Assembly: GCA_003013855.2 (NCBI GenBank)
Contig: ML058337.1
Location: 372,001 to 436,000 of the forward strand
DNA from: Liriodendron chinense
Lineage: Eukaryota; Streptophyta; Magnoliopsida; Magnoliales; Magnoliaceae
Reading direction: 5' to 3'
Length of the DNA: 64,000 nt
The translations under genes were made by a program, and so were the position numbers. The notes beneath the pieces are model-generated. The model did no database searches. It was given only the letters and a program-made list of their open reading frames with translations, and had not been told where the DNA came from. This document shows positions 33,187 to 42,126 of this stretch, piece by piece (position 1 is the first letter of the stretch; every line of letters begins with the position of its first letter).

Positions 33187-33957
33187 TTGGGATGGACAAG
33201 TCTAAACTAGTTAGCATTCTCCACATGGCTCACTTCAAGCTTTCTTCAGAACAATATCCAAAATCAGATGAAGAAAAGCAGGTTATGTCTCATGTGCCTT
33301 ATTCAAGTGCGGTAGGCAACTTGATGTATGTAATGGTCTGTACAAGACTGAATATTTCACAGGCTATGAGTGTTGTTAGCGGATTCATATCAAACCCCGG
33401 TAAGCAATATTGAGAGGCTGTGACATGGCTACTTCGGTATATCCGTGATACGTAGGACTACATTTTGGCATTCCAAAGGTCTAAGGACAACTTGGTTGGA
33501 TGCGTTGATTCTGATTATGTAGGTAGTATGGATTGCAGGAGATCGACTTCAGGGTACTTGTTTGTGTTAGCGGGTGGAGCGATTAGTTAGATGTCCAAGC
33601 TTCAGTCGGTGGTGACTCTTTCCAGTACTGAATCTGAATATATAGTAGTGACAAAAGCGTTCAAGGAGACTGTTTGGTTGAGGGGAATGATAAATCAGTT
33701 GGGGCTTTAGCAAGAGGCAATGCGGTTAATTGTGTAGCTCTAGTGCTATAAATTTGGCTAATAATTCTATTTATCACTCTCGTACTAAATACATTGATGT
33801 GCGTCACGATTTTATCTAACAAGTGCTTGAGGAAGGTGATGTATCTCTGGAAAAGATTCACACTATCGTGAATCCAATAGACATTCTTACCAAAGTGGTT
33901 CTTGCAGAGAAGTTCAAGTTTTGCGTAACTTCTCTGAGATTGGTGAAGACGAAATGA
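33187..33957 (+). pseudogene. Copia RT end and RNase H
   Basis: After the nested element the copia frame resumes with MDKSKLVSIL...HVPYSSAVGNLMYVMV (Y-x-x-A-V-G-S-L-M-Y), then the RNase H motifs GCVDSDYVGSMDCRRSTSGY, LQSVVTLSSTESEYIVVTKA and DVRHDFI. Several internal stops (TGA/TAG) replace Trp or Gln codons. It ends in SLRLVKTK and a stop about 100 bp before the 3' LTR. Confidence 0.9.
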
Positions 33958-34060
33958 AGACATAGTGTGCACGAGAAGCGGTGGAGCTATGATTGAAGTA
34001 AGGATGATGGATGAAGCAAAGAAAGAGTATGGAGTCAGCGATTGAAGCCTTAATGGAGAT

Positions 34061-34635
34061 TGTTGGTAGAGCCTTCAATCTGGGGCACGGTCGACCGACC
34101 AGACTGGTTGGCTGACCGATTGTCACCAGGATATGAAGAATGGCCCCAGGACAGTTTTAAGGTTTCATCGGCTGACCGAAAGTTTGATGTCGGCCGACCG
34201 ACAAGGGTCCAGCGACTCGCTGATTTTGAAGTTTTTTCTTCGGACTCCTATTAGTCGGCCGACAGTTGGGCGTCGGTCGGCCAACGGGCAGTTGGTGATT
34301 TGTGCTAATACTCAATTTTAAGCAAATTGTTTTCATTTTTTATTCTCTTACTATATAAAGGGTGTGTAATTGGGATTAGGGTATTTTAATACATCTTTAA
34401 CAAGTGTATTAGGGTTTTGAGAGTGAGAGAACTTGTTTTTCTCTTAGGGGCTTTGTTTGTGGGTAGATCATCTCTTGTAATTCTTCTGATTCATAGTGTT
34501 GCTGTCGTTTTGTGCTGTGGTTTTTTCTTGCAAGGATTTTTCCATGTAAAATCAGATTATCTTCCTATGTTTATTGTGTGTGTGTTTTTGTAGTGATCAT
34601 TTATTCTTCTCTGTGCTTCCGCAAGGTTTCCAACA
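34061..34635 (+). repeat. 3' LTR of the copia element
   Basis: About 575 bp, aligning with the 5' LTR through the palindrome cluster, the TATA box and the TGTTGG/CCAACA ends. Confidence 0.92.
34089..34360 (+). promoter_or_regulatory. U3 palindrome cluster and TATA, copia 3' LTR
   Basis: The same motif family as in the 5' LTR (GTCGACCGACC, GTCGGCCGACCGAC, GTCGGCCGACAG), then CTATATAAAG at 34351-34360. Confidence 0.7.
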
Positions 34636-34640
34636 ATAGA

Positions 34641-35861
34641 TCATTCTTATTTTTGTTTTATCCTATTTCTGACTGACCCTGGTGGAAACAATCACATGAC
34701 ACATGTTAGTGGGGAGCAGCGGGCGAGTTTACAAGCAGGAGAGAGAGGTTTGCAAGTGGTTGATTGGGGTTTTCAACCAGGGATAGCAACCGAGTGCAGT
34801 TTACGGCCAAGCTTAGTTGGTAAACAACTAAAAGGATAGGTGGCCAACAGAGAAAGAAGGGTCTGAAAGTGAGGGTAGTTATTGTAATTGTCAAGCGTAG
34901 GGAGAGTAGAGTATGTCCCACTAATAGTTACCAGGACTGGTGGCAAAATGAGTAATGCCTAAGGCAATTGTTGTAACTGCAGAACTTGGAGCATCCATAT
35001 GGTTCTTTCCTTTCAGGGAGCAGCCTATAAATAACAGACGAGAGCAATAGAGGAAAATAGTCAAACACCAACCAAATCAAATTTAATACAAATCTATCTT
35101 TCAAAATTACCATTCCGTTTCTTAGCATCATGTCTTTTACATTCTATAGTGTAATCGGTAGCTTTATTTCTTTAGTGTAACTTAATTTTTTTTTTACATT
35201 CCGTAGTGTAAATTGTAACCTACATTTCTTAGCATAATCAGTAGAAGTAATTCGGTAATTAGAAATTATAGATGTAATTCGGGTTTATGCTCATACGCTG
35301 GACTTCAATTGAACTCCTCATTTAAAAAGGCGTGCTGCAATGGATCTCTACAGCTGACTGTAAGTATTTTCTTTTTATTTTATTCTGTCTGTTTTGAAAA
35401 GTTATTTCGTATGGAATGCAGAGGTGTAACTCGTATTTGGAGGATGAATCCTACCTTTCAAATAACACCTAATCCTTATTAAGTAACCATGTAAGCGGCT
35501 AAATAGGTAACCAATTTTCACAAATCGTGGTTATATATCGTTGATTCTAATGTACCTGCGCATGTAAGTACTTGAGGTCATTATTGTTCAGTTTGATTCG
35601 ACGGACATAGTTAGTTTTGACGTCCGTACTAATCACGTGATTGAATATGAAACCGCAAGGCAATAATTTTCATACCAGGAGAACGTGGTAGCAGGGCGTA
35701 CCTTTGCCACGGATTTTACAAACGTGACACGCACCGATGAGAAATGGCTGCATCCATACAGCAGCTGTTTCTGACTCCATTGCAAGCGTTAACTTCAATC
35801 AATTTGTTTTATCTGTCGCAGCTCAGGACCCAGGACGTCTTCCTGTCGGACCCATACGCTC
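34641..35861 (+). other. Unclassified LTR-like or promoter-like stretch
   Basis: From about 34703 (TGTTAGTGGGGAGCAGC) to about 35340 there is a TATA-like CCTATAAATA (35024-35033) followed by an AT-rich leader in which TAGTGTAA recurs three times (about 35148, 35174, 35204). This resembles an LTR promoter and leader, but no matching partner, CA end or target duplication was found. The rest is featureless. Confidence 0.3.
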
Positions 35862-36923
35862 GGGGGAGCGGATTGGGTGACACCCCGGATCCACCGAGGT
35901 GGGTGGGACCCTTGGCTGTAGGGCCCGCTGTGATGTATGCATCCACGCCATCCATCCGTATTGAAAACTCAATTTATTGCATAGTAAAAAAATGCAGCAG
36001 TTCCAAATCCCAGATGGACCACAGTACGGGAAACAGTGGTGATTGACCATTAAAAACTTCTTGTGGGCCACAGAAGCTTTGGATCAAGATGATATTTGTG
36101 TGGTCTCTTCATCGAGGTGTTTGTGACCTTATTGACAGGTTGGATGACAAATAAACATTCTGGTGGAATCTATGAAGCTTTTAATGGTGGGGATTCAATC
36201 ACAACTTTTTCCTCTGCTGTGGTCCACCTAAGATTCGACTCAGCTTTATTTTTGGGTTCATGCCCTAAAATGAGCTTTCAAAATGGTTGGACGGTGTGGA
36301 TTTAAGGCACACACATCACTGTGAGATCCAAAGTCAGGGGTACCACCCATCTCGGTGGATCCCGGGTCCTACCTGGGCGCGGATTTCCTGCGAAAGCCTT
36401 GCGCAGGAATTTCCTGCGCTGGGAACCACAGTGGGGCCTACAGTGATTTTTTTGATAAATCCACACCGTCCATCCGTTTTGGGAGCTCATTTTAGGACAT
36501 GAAAACAAAAATGAACCGGATCCAAGACTCAAGTGGGCCTCACTAAAGGAAAAGGTGGGTAGGTAAATTACTACCGTTGAAACCCCCTGGGGTCCACAGT
36601 GATGTTTATATGACATCCATACCGTTCATAACGTTACTACTACTGCGATGAACTGTAAAAACAAATATTATCCTGATTCGAAGCTCCTGTGGCTCCACAA
36701 ATATTTCAACTGTGGACGTTTACATCTCACGTTTTCGGCCCACTTGAGTCTTGGATCCGGTTCATTGTTGTTTTCATATCTTAAAATGAGCTCCCAAAAC
36801 GGATGGACGGTGTAGATTTATCAGAAAATATCACTGTGGGCCCACCTTGGTTCCCAGCGCAGGAAATTCCTGCGCAAGGCTTTCGCAGGAAATCCGCGCC
36901 CGTCCTACCTAATGCGCTCCCCC
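35862..36923. mobile_element. TIR element (MITE) carrying a nested MULE-type MITE
   Basis: The left arm GGGGGAGCGGATTGGGT pairs with the reverse complement of the right arm GGGGGAGCGCATTAGGT. The pairing continues through ATCCACCGAGGTGGGTGG / ATCCACCGAGATGGGTGG, about 50 bp in all. The right arm is cut by the element at 36375-36901. No target duplication was found for the outer element; the end style resembles MULEs. Confidence 0.65.
36375..36901. mobile_element. MULE-type MITE with long inverted repeats and 9-bp target duplication
   Basis: 527 bp. The two arms, about 170-180 bp each, begin GGGCGCGGATTTCCTGCG and pair almost base for base through TGCGCAGGAATTTCCTGCGC and ATCCGTTTTGGGAGCTCA. 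GTCCTACCT is duplicated exactly at 36366-36374 and 36902-36910. Long TIRs and 9-bp duplications are the Mutator signature. No transposase. Confidence 0.92.
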
Positions 36924-37296
36924 ATTTCCATGGGGCTGCAAAGTCAGGCGATCATTTATTGGGAACAGCAATGAAAAGGGAGAATTCTAATTTATACAAC
37001 CCTCTTATTTCCGACATTTTAAAACACCACCCCTCTAATTTTAATTATTGCAAGTACCTCCCCTCTGTTTCCAGGTTGATTGCAGATTCTTCACATAGTG
37101 GGTTAGCAGCATTATCCATAAAACACTGGTTAAAGACACATGGGCTACTTACCCATTTCCCACAGGCAACTACTTGAAGACGCTTGGGCTTACCATAGTG
37201 CATGTACATCATCGCACCTGTTCAACATAATCGGCTCCACCATGAAATGAGAAAACTAAAAAATTGGGTTTGATCCAACCATTAGGTAGCTCCCAT
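36924..37296. other. Intergenic DNA, no gene seen
   Basis: A plus-strand open frame (36803-37177) begins inside the MITE and has no recognisable domain. Confidence 0.35.
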
Positions 37297-38276
37297 TGTT
37301 GGGTGCATTTCACACAAACCTTCGGATCTCGCCCCCCAATACACTAGAATTATGGACTATGCTAATGCAATAATCAAGAATAAACATTAACCACACGAAT
37401 ACAAGGAGTTTTTTACGTGGAAAACCCTCAAAAGAGGTAAAAACCACGGGACCTAGTCCAGATCAACAATCCACTATCTCAGGGAACTGTTACAACCGAT
37501 CTCAAGCACAGACCGCTTGGATCAAACCTTCTTCACCCACTTGGGATGGATAAACAACAAGAGAATAACAAAGGAGAGGAGCGATCTCACCGATCCCGAG
37601 GACGTAGAAGCGCTGAGACGACGGTTGCGCAGAAGAATCCCTCTTCAAGCAACTTCTCCCTTCTACAAGTTTCCTCTTTCTCTCTCTTCTCTTTCTCTCT
37701 TCCTCTTTTTCTCTCTTTTTCACCTTGGACGTGTTTACAACACAATGGGATTTCTTAATCCCGTTTTGGAACGCTTTAAGTACGAAAATGAGAGAATTAG
37801 AGCCCAAATAGGGAACTGCGTACAAGCAGTCCGCGCAGGGTCGGGCGCCCGGTCACCAGACCGTCGGGCGCCGGTCACCAGACCGTCGGGCGCCCGGCCA
37901 ATCCAAAAAACCGTCCAGCAACAAACCAAGAGAAAAAACCAATTTCGGGCGCCCGGACCAATATGGTCGGGCGCCCGGCCAAGTCATCGGGCGCTCGGTC
38001 ACTTTGACCGTCGGGCGCCTGGCCATGGACAAAACTGTCCAGCGTGCAAGCCTTCTTCTGGGGGGGAATTTCGGTCACCCGGCCACTAACTGGCCCGAGC
38101 GCCCGACCTCACCCAGTTGTACTCTCTCTCTCCTTTGCGTTTTTGAGGAGGAAAACTCCATCACCCACTTGGAGGTTTCTGGGTAGGTGTGGCCACCATA
38201 TGATTGGATTTCCCTAATTATTTGACAATTTATTAGAGAGGGATCGGAAATTATTGAATACCTGCTACCCACCAAC
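37297..38276 (-). mobile_element. LTR of copia type, minus strand, probably solo
   Basis: Bounded by TGTTGG at 37297 and CCAACA ending at 38276. On the minus strand it contains the CCGTGG-TTTTTACC...GGGTTTTCCACGTAAAA block (around 37410-37450) common near the R/U5 part of plant copia LTRs. No primer site or coding region adjoins it. The flanks CCCAT and AACAA do not match, so either the boundaries are slightly off or the flanks are rearranged. Confidence 0.6.
37836..38108 (-). promoter_or_regulatory. U3 palindrome cluster (GTCGGGCGCCCGGTC)
   Basis: Seven to nine copies of CGGGCGCCCGG or one-base variants (37846, 37864, 37885, 37947, 37968, 37987, 38011, 38098). On the minus strand they lie upstream of a weak TATA-like ACTTAAAG (about 37774-37781). 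The Arg/Pro-rich open frames on both strands are artefacts of this cluster. Confidence 0.65.
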
Positions 38277-39052
38277 AAACAAATTCCTAAGAAAAGGGCA
38301 TTTTTTTTTGTTTCTAGTAGAGGTTATGCAAATCCACCCAAAATCCATACACATTCCACAAATCCAAGGAAAATTGCACAAAATAATTCAAACTAAGCAA
38401 AATGAACTTGGATTAAATCAACCAACATTCACTTACTAAGCATCATTGAAAAGATTAAAAGAAAACCACCTCTGTGAATGTGAATCTCCGTGGTATTTGT
38501 CTGTGCATGTATCCTTTCATTTTTCTCTAATCAGCATCCATTCCAAAAGCTCTTTATATCCCCTAATTACATTGAATCTCGATGCTTCTAATCATGACTA
38601 CATAATAAGCAATCCAGGAAAATACAAAATTCCCAACTAGTGGGAAAATGTGAGGCGACCAGTTCATTCATCTAGAGCCAACATCCTTGCTGCTGGTTTT
38701 GTCACCCTGGTTAAGTGGGCCAGATGCCACACACTAGCAGAGGAATTTCCACCGTTCTATGAGTTAGGTGGTCTCTCTTGCTCTGAAGGAATTAGGGTGG
38801 CGTCTTCCCATCATGAAGGGAGGTACTTGCAATAAACAAAAAATGAGGGTTTTTCTTTTAACAATTACACCCATTAAAAGAACTCATCTCAAACATAGTA
38901 AATGCCTGCGTCGGAAACCGTATAAAAAATCACGCAAAAACGCAACTCCTCTTTAAAACACATTCAAGACATTGTCTCAACACTCGCACAATTACAGCAT
39001 TCAAATCCCAACGTACATAATTCTCCCCCCAATTCAACACCCCACGTGCGAT
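38277..39052. other. 3' flank of the OVATE family gene
   Basis: AT-rich, no gene seen. It probably contains the gene's 3' UTR and terminator region on the minus strand. Confidence 0.4.
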
Positions 39053-39101
39053 CACACCACCTCACGTGACCTCCGCACGTGCCGCACCTACAAGTCACGT
39101 G
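39053..39101. promoter_or_regulatory. Cluster of four CACGTG G-box palindromes
   Basis: CACGTG occurs at 39053, 39063, 39076 and 39096, spaced 10, 13 and 20 bp, spanning the stop codon and first 3' flank of the OVATE gene. CACGTG is the core of bHLH and bZIP binding sites. A regulatory role here is inference. Confidence 0.45.
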
Positions 39102-39666
39102 ACCGCCGCCGGACCATCCTTCGCCGCGGCTCCGGCGGGAACACCCCTTTCCAGATCTCAGTGAAAGCCCGGACGATGATATCGTGGTTGGCCGGCGGAT
39201 TCAACGACAGGAAGCACTCGAGGAGCCGGCAGAGATCTTCCTTGGAGTAGATCTCCTTCTCGATGATCATCTGCAGGATCGAGTACTGGAAGTCGAGGTA
39301 CGGATCGTTGGAATCCTTGACCACTGCCACACTTTCACCAATCCTCCCGAAGCTCCTCACTGGGTTCGAATTGCTCTTCGTTGGTGTGTAAGCGTTGTCA
39401 GAGTACCACGGTGAGGAAGCGCCATCTTCGCCGACTGGAGAGAAGATGGCCGTCGATGAATTTCCGTCGTAGGCAGAATTCCCACCGCCTCCCTCCCAAG
39501 AGCTCGAAGAAGAGCAGTGATAGACGTCGGCATTCCAATAATTCGAGGTTGGCTTGTATTTCGGTCTTGGGACGTATACATCAGAGAGTTTCGGCCTCCG
39601 GCAGCTGCAGCTGATGTCGACTAAGAAAGTAGGCTTTGGGAAGAGCTTTCTCCTGACAGAAGACAT
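39088..39666 (-). CDS. OFP: OVATE family protein (transcription repressor), OFP6/OFP8-like
   Basis: A complete intronless gene of 192 codons, normal for small OFPs, which are usually single-exon. The OVATE domain covers about residues 112-176: SVAVVKDSNDPYLDFQYSIL, QMIIEKEIYSKEDLCRLLEC, FLSLNPPANHDIIVRAFTEI, then W. It has the hallmark 'D-P-Y-x-D-F-x-x-S-M/I-x-x-M-I' start and the 'L-x-x-L-L-x-x-[FY]-L-x-L-N' core. The N-terminus has the VDISCSCRRPKL...YVPRPK element of the OFP6/7/8 type. The middle (50-110) is Ser/Gly/Asn-rich and likely unstructured; the C-terminus is Arg-rich. OFPs act in the nucleus as transcriptional repressors, binding KNOX/BELL homeodomain and TRM partners to control organ shape and growth. 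ATG at 39664-39666 is the first in the transcript after the TATA box; stop TAG at 39088-39090. The gene is undamaged although surrounded by transposons. Subgroup is tentative. Confidence 0.95.
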   Translation of the reverse strand: MSSVRRKLFPKPTFLVDISCSCRRPKLSDVYVPRPKYKPTSNYWNADVYHCSSSSSWEGGGGNSAYDGNSSTAIFSPVGEDGASSPWYSDNAYTPTKSNSNPVRSFGRIGESVAVVKDSNDPYLDFQYSILQMIIEKEIYSKEDLCRLLECFLSLNPPANHDIIVRAFTEIWKGVFPPEPRRRMVRRRSRDL

Positions 39667-39673
39667 TGCTTAG

Positions 39674-39709
<36 letters not shown>

Positions 39710-39740
39710 TGATGGTTGGAGTCTTTTTTTATTATAAGTT
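39667..39740 (-). promoter_or_regulatory. TATA box and leader of the OVATE gene
   Basis: On the minus strand TATAATAAA (39728-39736) lies about 65 bp before the ATG. The leader between them contains the CT repeat. A pyrimidine-rich leader behind a TATA box is normal in plants. Confidence 0.65.
39677..39706. repeat. GA microsatellite in the OVATE 5' UTR
   Basis: Fifteen AG units on the plus strand, that is CT on the coding strand, ending about 10 bp before the ATG. Such repeats can bind BPC/GAGA-type proteins in plants; here that is only a possibility. Confidence 0.92.
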
Positions 39741-40193
39741 TCCTTTGTTGGTAAGGAAGTTTTAAAGAGGGATTTTGACCCATCGTGAGGCTCTTAACTC
39801 TGCATGTGATCCAAGGGATTGTAGATAAGCTTCTGTTCTAGCCTTTTTAAGGAAAGGCTTTGATACTCTGGAAGAATGTGAAAGATGATAAGCAGCTATA
39901 TTTTAAAAATTACTCAGAAATTGCACATGTGGCATTAATCAATCAAGTCAAATTAAAATATGAAGGTACGGGCATTAGTTTTAGGCAGATTCTGTTTCTT
40001 GCGTCCCTGTAAATTTGAATATGTGGTGCACTCGGATCAAATCGGAGCCCAGCTCCTATAATTGGTTATTTCATTGGTGATTGAGTCATGGTCCTAAAAT
40101 TGAAGTGTTTAGACAGATTTGAGCCTTTAATTGGTGGACTATCAGATGAAGCTAAAAGACAAAACCAACAACAGCTCTTATTAAGGGCTTGTT
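39741..40193. other. Upstream region of the OVATE gene
   Basis: AT-rich; no element recognised. The distal promoter is bounded by the Harbinger-like element about 530 bp from the ATG. Confidence 0.4.
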
Positions 40194-41556
40194 TGTATAC
40201 CCGTTTGGATACCAGCCAGTAACTTTTTTTTTAAAATTTTTTTTAACCATACCTAAGTTAATAAGTTATTTTTTGAAGTCAAGTTAATTTGATAATCACC
40301 TATGTTAAAAGTATCTTATGTGATGGAAGTCATTTATCTGTGTAAATTTTTAATTTTTGCTTCTCAACTTTTGACTTTTCTACTTCTCTTTCTCTCTCTC
40401 CATGTGATCCATGGCCTGTATCAAAGGAGGCCCCACATGTGGATGGTCCTCATCAAAGGTGGGGCCCACACGGTGGATGATCCACATCACAGGTAGGCTC
40501 CACATTATGGATGACCCACATAATGGATTGTCCACATCAAAGGTTGAGCCCTAATGATAATGGCCCAAATCTGAAGCGGCTTGCATGATAGATGACCTCA
40601 TTGAAGGTAGGGCCCACACGATGGACAATCCATATCAAAGGTGGGCTCCACATGATGGTAGACAATAAATTGAAGGTAGGTCCCACATGATGGATGACCC
40701 ACATTAGGGTGGACCCCATATAATGGATGGTCCACATCAAAGATCGGCTCCTAATGATGAATGGCCCACATCCAAGATGGGCCCCACATAATGGACGACT
40801 CACATCGAAGGTGGGGCCTACACAATAGACAATCCACCTCAAAGGTGGGCTCCACATGATGGTGGTGGACATTGAAGGTGCCACGTGATGGACACCTTAT
40901 TTTGATGGTGGATCCAAATTATGGATAACCACATCAAGGTGGGCCCCACATAATGGATGGTCCACCTCAAATGTAGGCTCCCCATGATGAGCAATGAATA
41001 TTAAAGGTGGCCCCACATGATGGACAATAACATTGATGGTGGGCCCACATAATAGATGACCTATATCAAGGTGGACCCTACATGAGGACAATTCACATCA
41101 AAGGTTGGCCGCTAATGATGAATGACCCACATCTAATTAAGGCAGGCCCGCTTGATGGATAGCCCACTTCGAAGTTGGGCCCTACATCAAAGGACAATCC
41201 ACATTAAAGGTAGGTTGTATGATGGACAATACACGTCCAAGGTGTGCCCTACATGATGAGGAGGCCACATCGAAGGTGCACCTTGTAAGGTAGATGGTCA
41301 GCATTCAAGGTAGGCCCCAAACGACGGATTGTTCACATTGAGGATAAGGCTAAGGTCAGCCCAATTTAATGAACGGTTCACAATGTACAATTAAGGATGG
41401 ACCGAACAAATTTAAGGGATATATACTTACAGAATGTGAGAAACCAAACATACTTTTTCACTTTTTGGTTGATAAGTATGTTGTTTACTAAACACACCCA
41501 CTAAATGAGTAGGCACGGATTAGTAGCTTAGGTAAAGTAACAGTCCAGATGTCCCC
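40194..41556. mobile_element. Second Harbinger-like minisatellite element
   Basis: The left end AGGGCTTGTTTGTATACC follows TTA. The right end, reverse-complemented GGGGACATCTGGACTG, continues to a shared GTTACTT/AGTAACTT block, and the inner right arm (TTTTTGGTTGATAAGTATGTTG) matches the copy at 15731-19135. The interior (40.42-41.40 kb) is the same minisatellite of CCACATCAAAGGTGGG units. The right flank TAT is not a clean TTA copy. Confidence 0.6.
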
Positions 41557-41586
41557 TATGCGAGAAATTGCCCATTTGTTAGATGG

Positions 41587-42117
41587 GAAAATAGATTAAT
41601 TAGCTCTGACAGGGATCCAGCTATGTGAGTGAGAGCCTAACCATGGGACCCACCTTGATGCATGCGTCACCGTCTATCCATTTTTACAACTCATTTTAGG
41701 GAATGGGCCCAAAAATGAAGCAGATTCAAATTTCAAGTGGCCCACACCACTGGAAATAGTGATGATTGACCATTAAGTAGTTTTTGTGGATTACAAAAGT
41801 TTTTAATCAAGCTGATACTTGCGTTTTTCCCTTCATTCATGGCTGTGTAACCTAATTATGAACAGGTTTGACGGCAAATAAGCATCACGATCGACCTTAG
41901 GAAGTTTTAAATGGTGGGCATTCAATGAACACTGTTTCCTGTGATGTGGTCCACCAGAAATTTTTGTATCCGCTTATTTTTGGGCCCATCCCCTAAAATG
42001 CTGGCAAAACAGATGGAAAGCATGGATATACAACACATACATCGAGGTGGGCTCCATGGTCAAGGTCCCACCCATGATCAACCTCACTGTCCCCGGGGTC
42101 CCATCTAATCCACCCTC
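41587..42117. mobile_element. MULE-type MITE, 531 bp, with exact 9-bp target duplication
   Basis: GTTAGATGG is duplicated exactly at 41578-41586 and 42118-42126. The ends GAAAATAGATTA and, reverse-complemented, GAGGGTGGATTA pair mainly by transitions, and the inner arms (ACCATGGGACCCACCTTGAT and its counterpart near 42035-42065) pair too. The interior shares the GGTCCACC, AAAATGAAGCAGATTCAAAT type words of the element at 35862-36923. Confidence 0.8.
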
Positions 42118-42126
42118 GTTAGATGG

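Larger units (their letters stand above)
19770..34635 (+). mobile_element. Ty1/copia retrotransposon with nested chromovirus
   Basis: The LTRs at 19770-20363 and 34061-34635 start TGTTGGTAGAGCC and end CCAACA (decayed in the 5' copy). The target duplication ATAGA is exact at 19765-19769 and 34636-34640. The primer binding site TGGTATCAGAGC follows the 5' LTR. gag, late integrase and early RT are on the left and late RT with RNase H on the right, in the order gag-IN-RT-RH that defines copia. The middle (21.8-33.18 kb) is a Tekay-like element. The copia itself has lost protease, early integrase and much of RT. Confidence 0.93.

Noticed and set aside
37517..38089. 190-residue Arg/Pro-rich open frame
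   Set aside because: Lies in a minus-strand LTR; its composition comes from the GGGCGCCCGG cluster.
39184..39614. Plus-strand open frames opposite the OVATE gene
   Set aside because: Shadows of the real minus-strand coding sequence; no domain.
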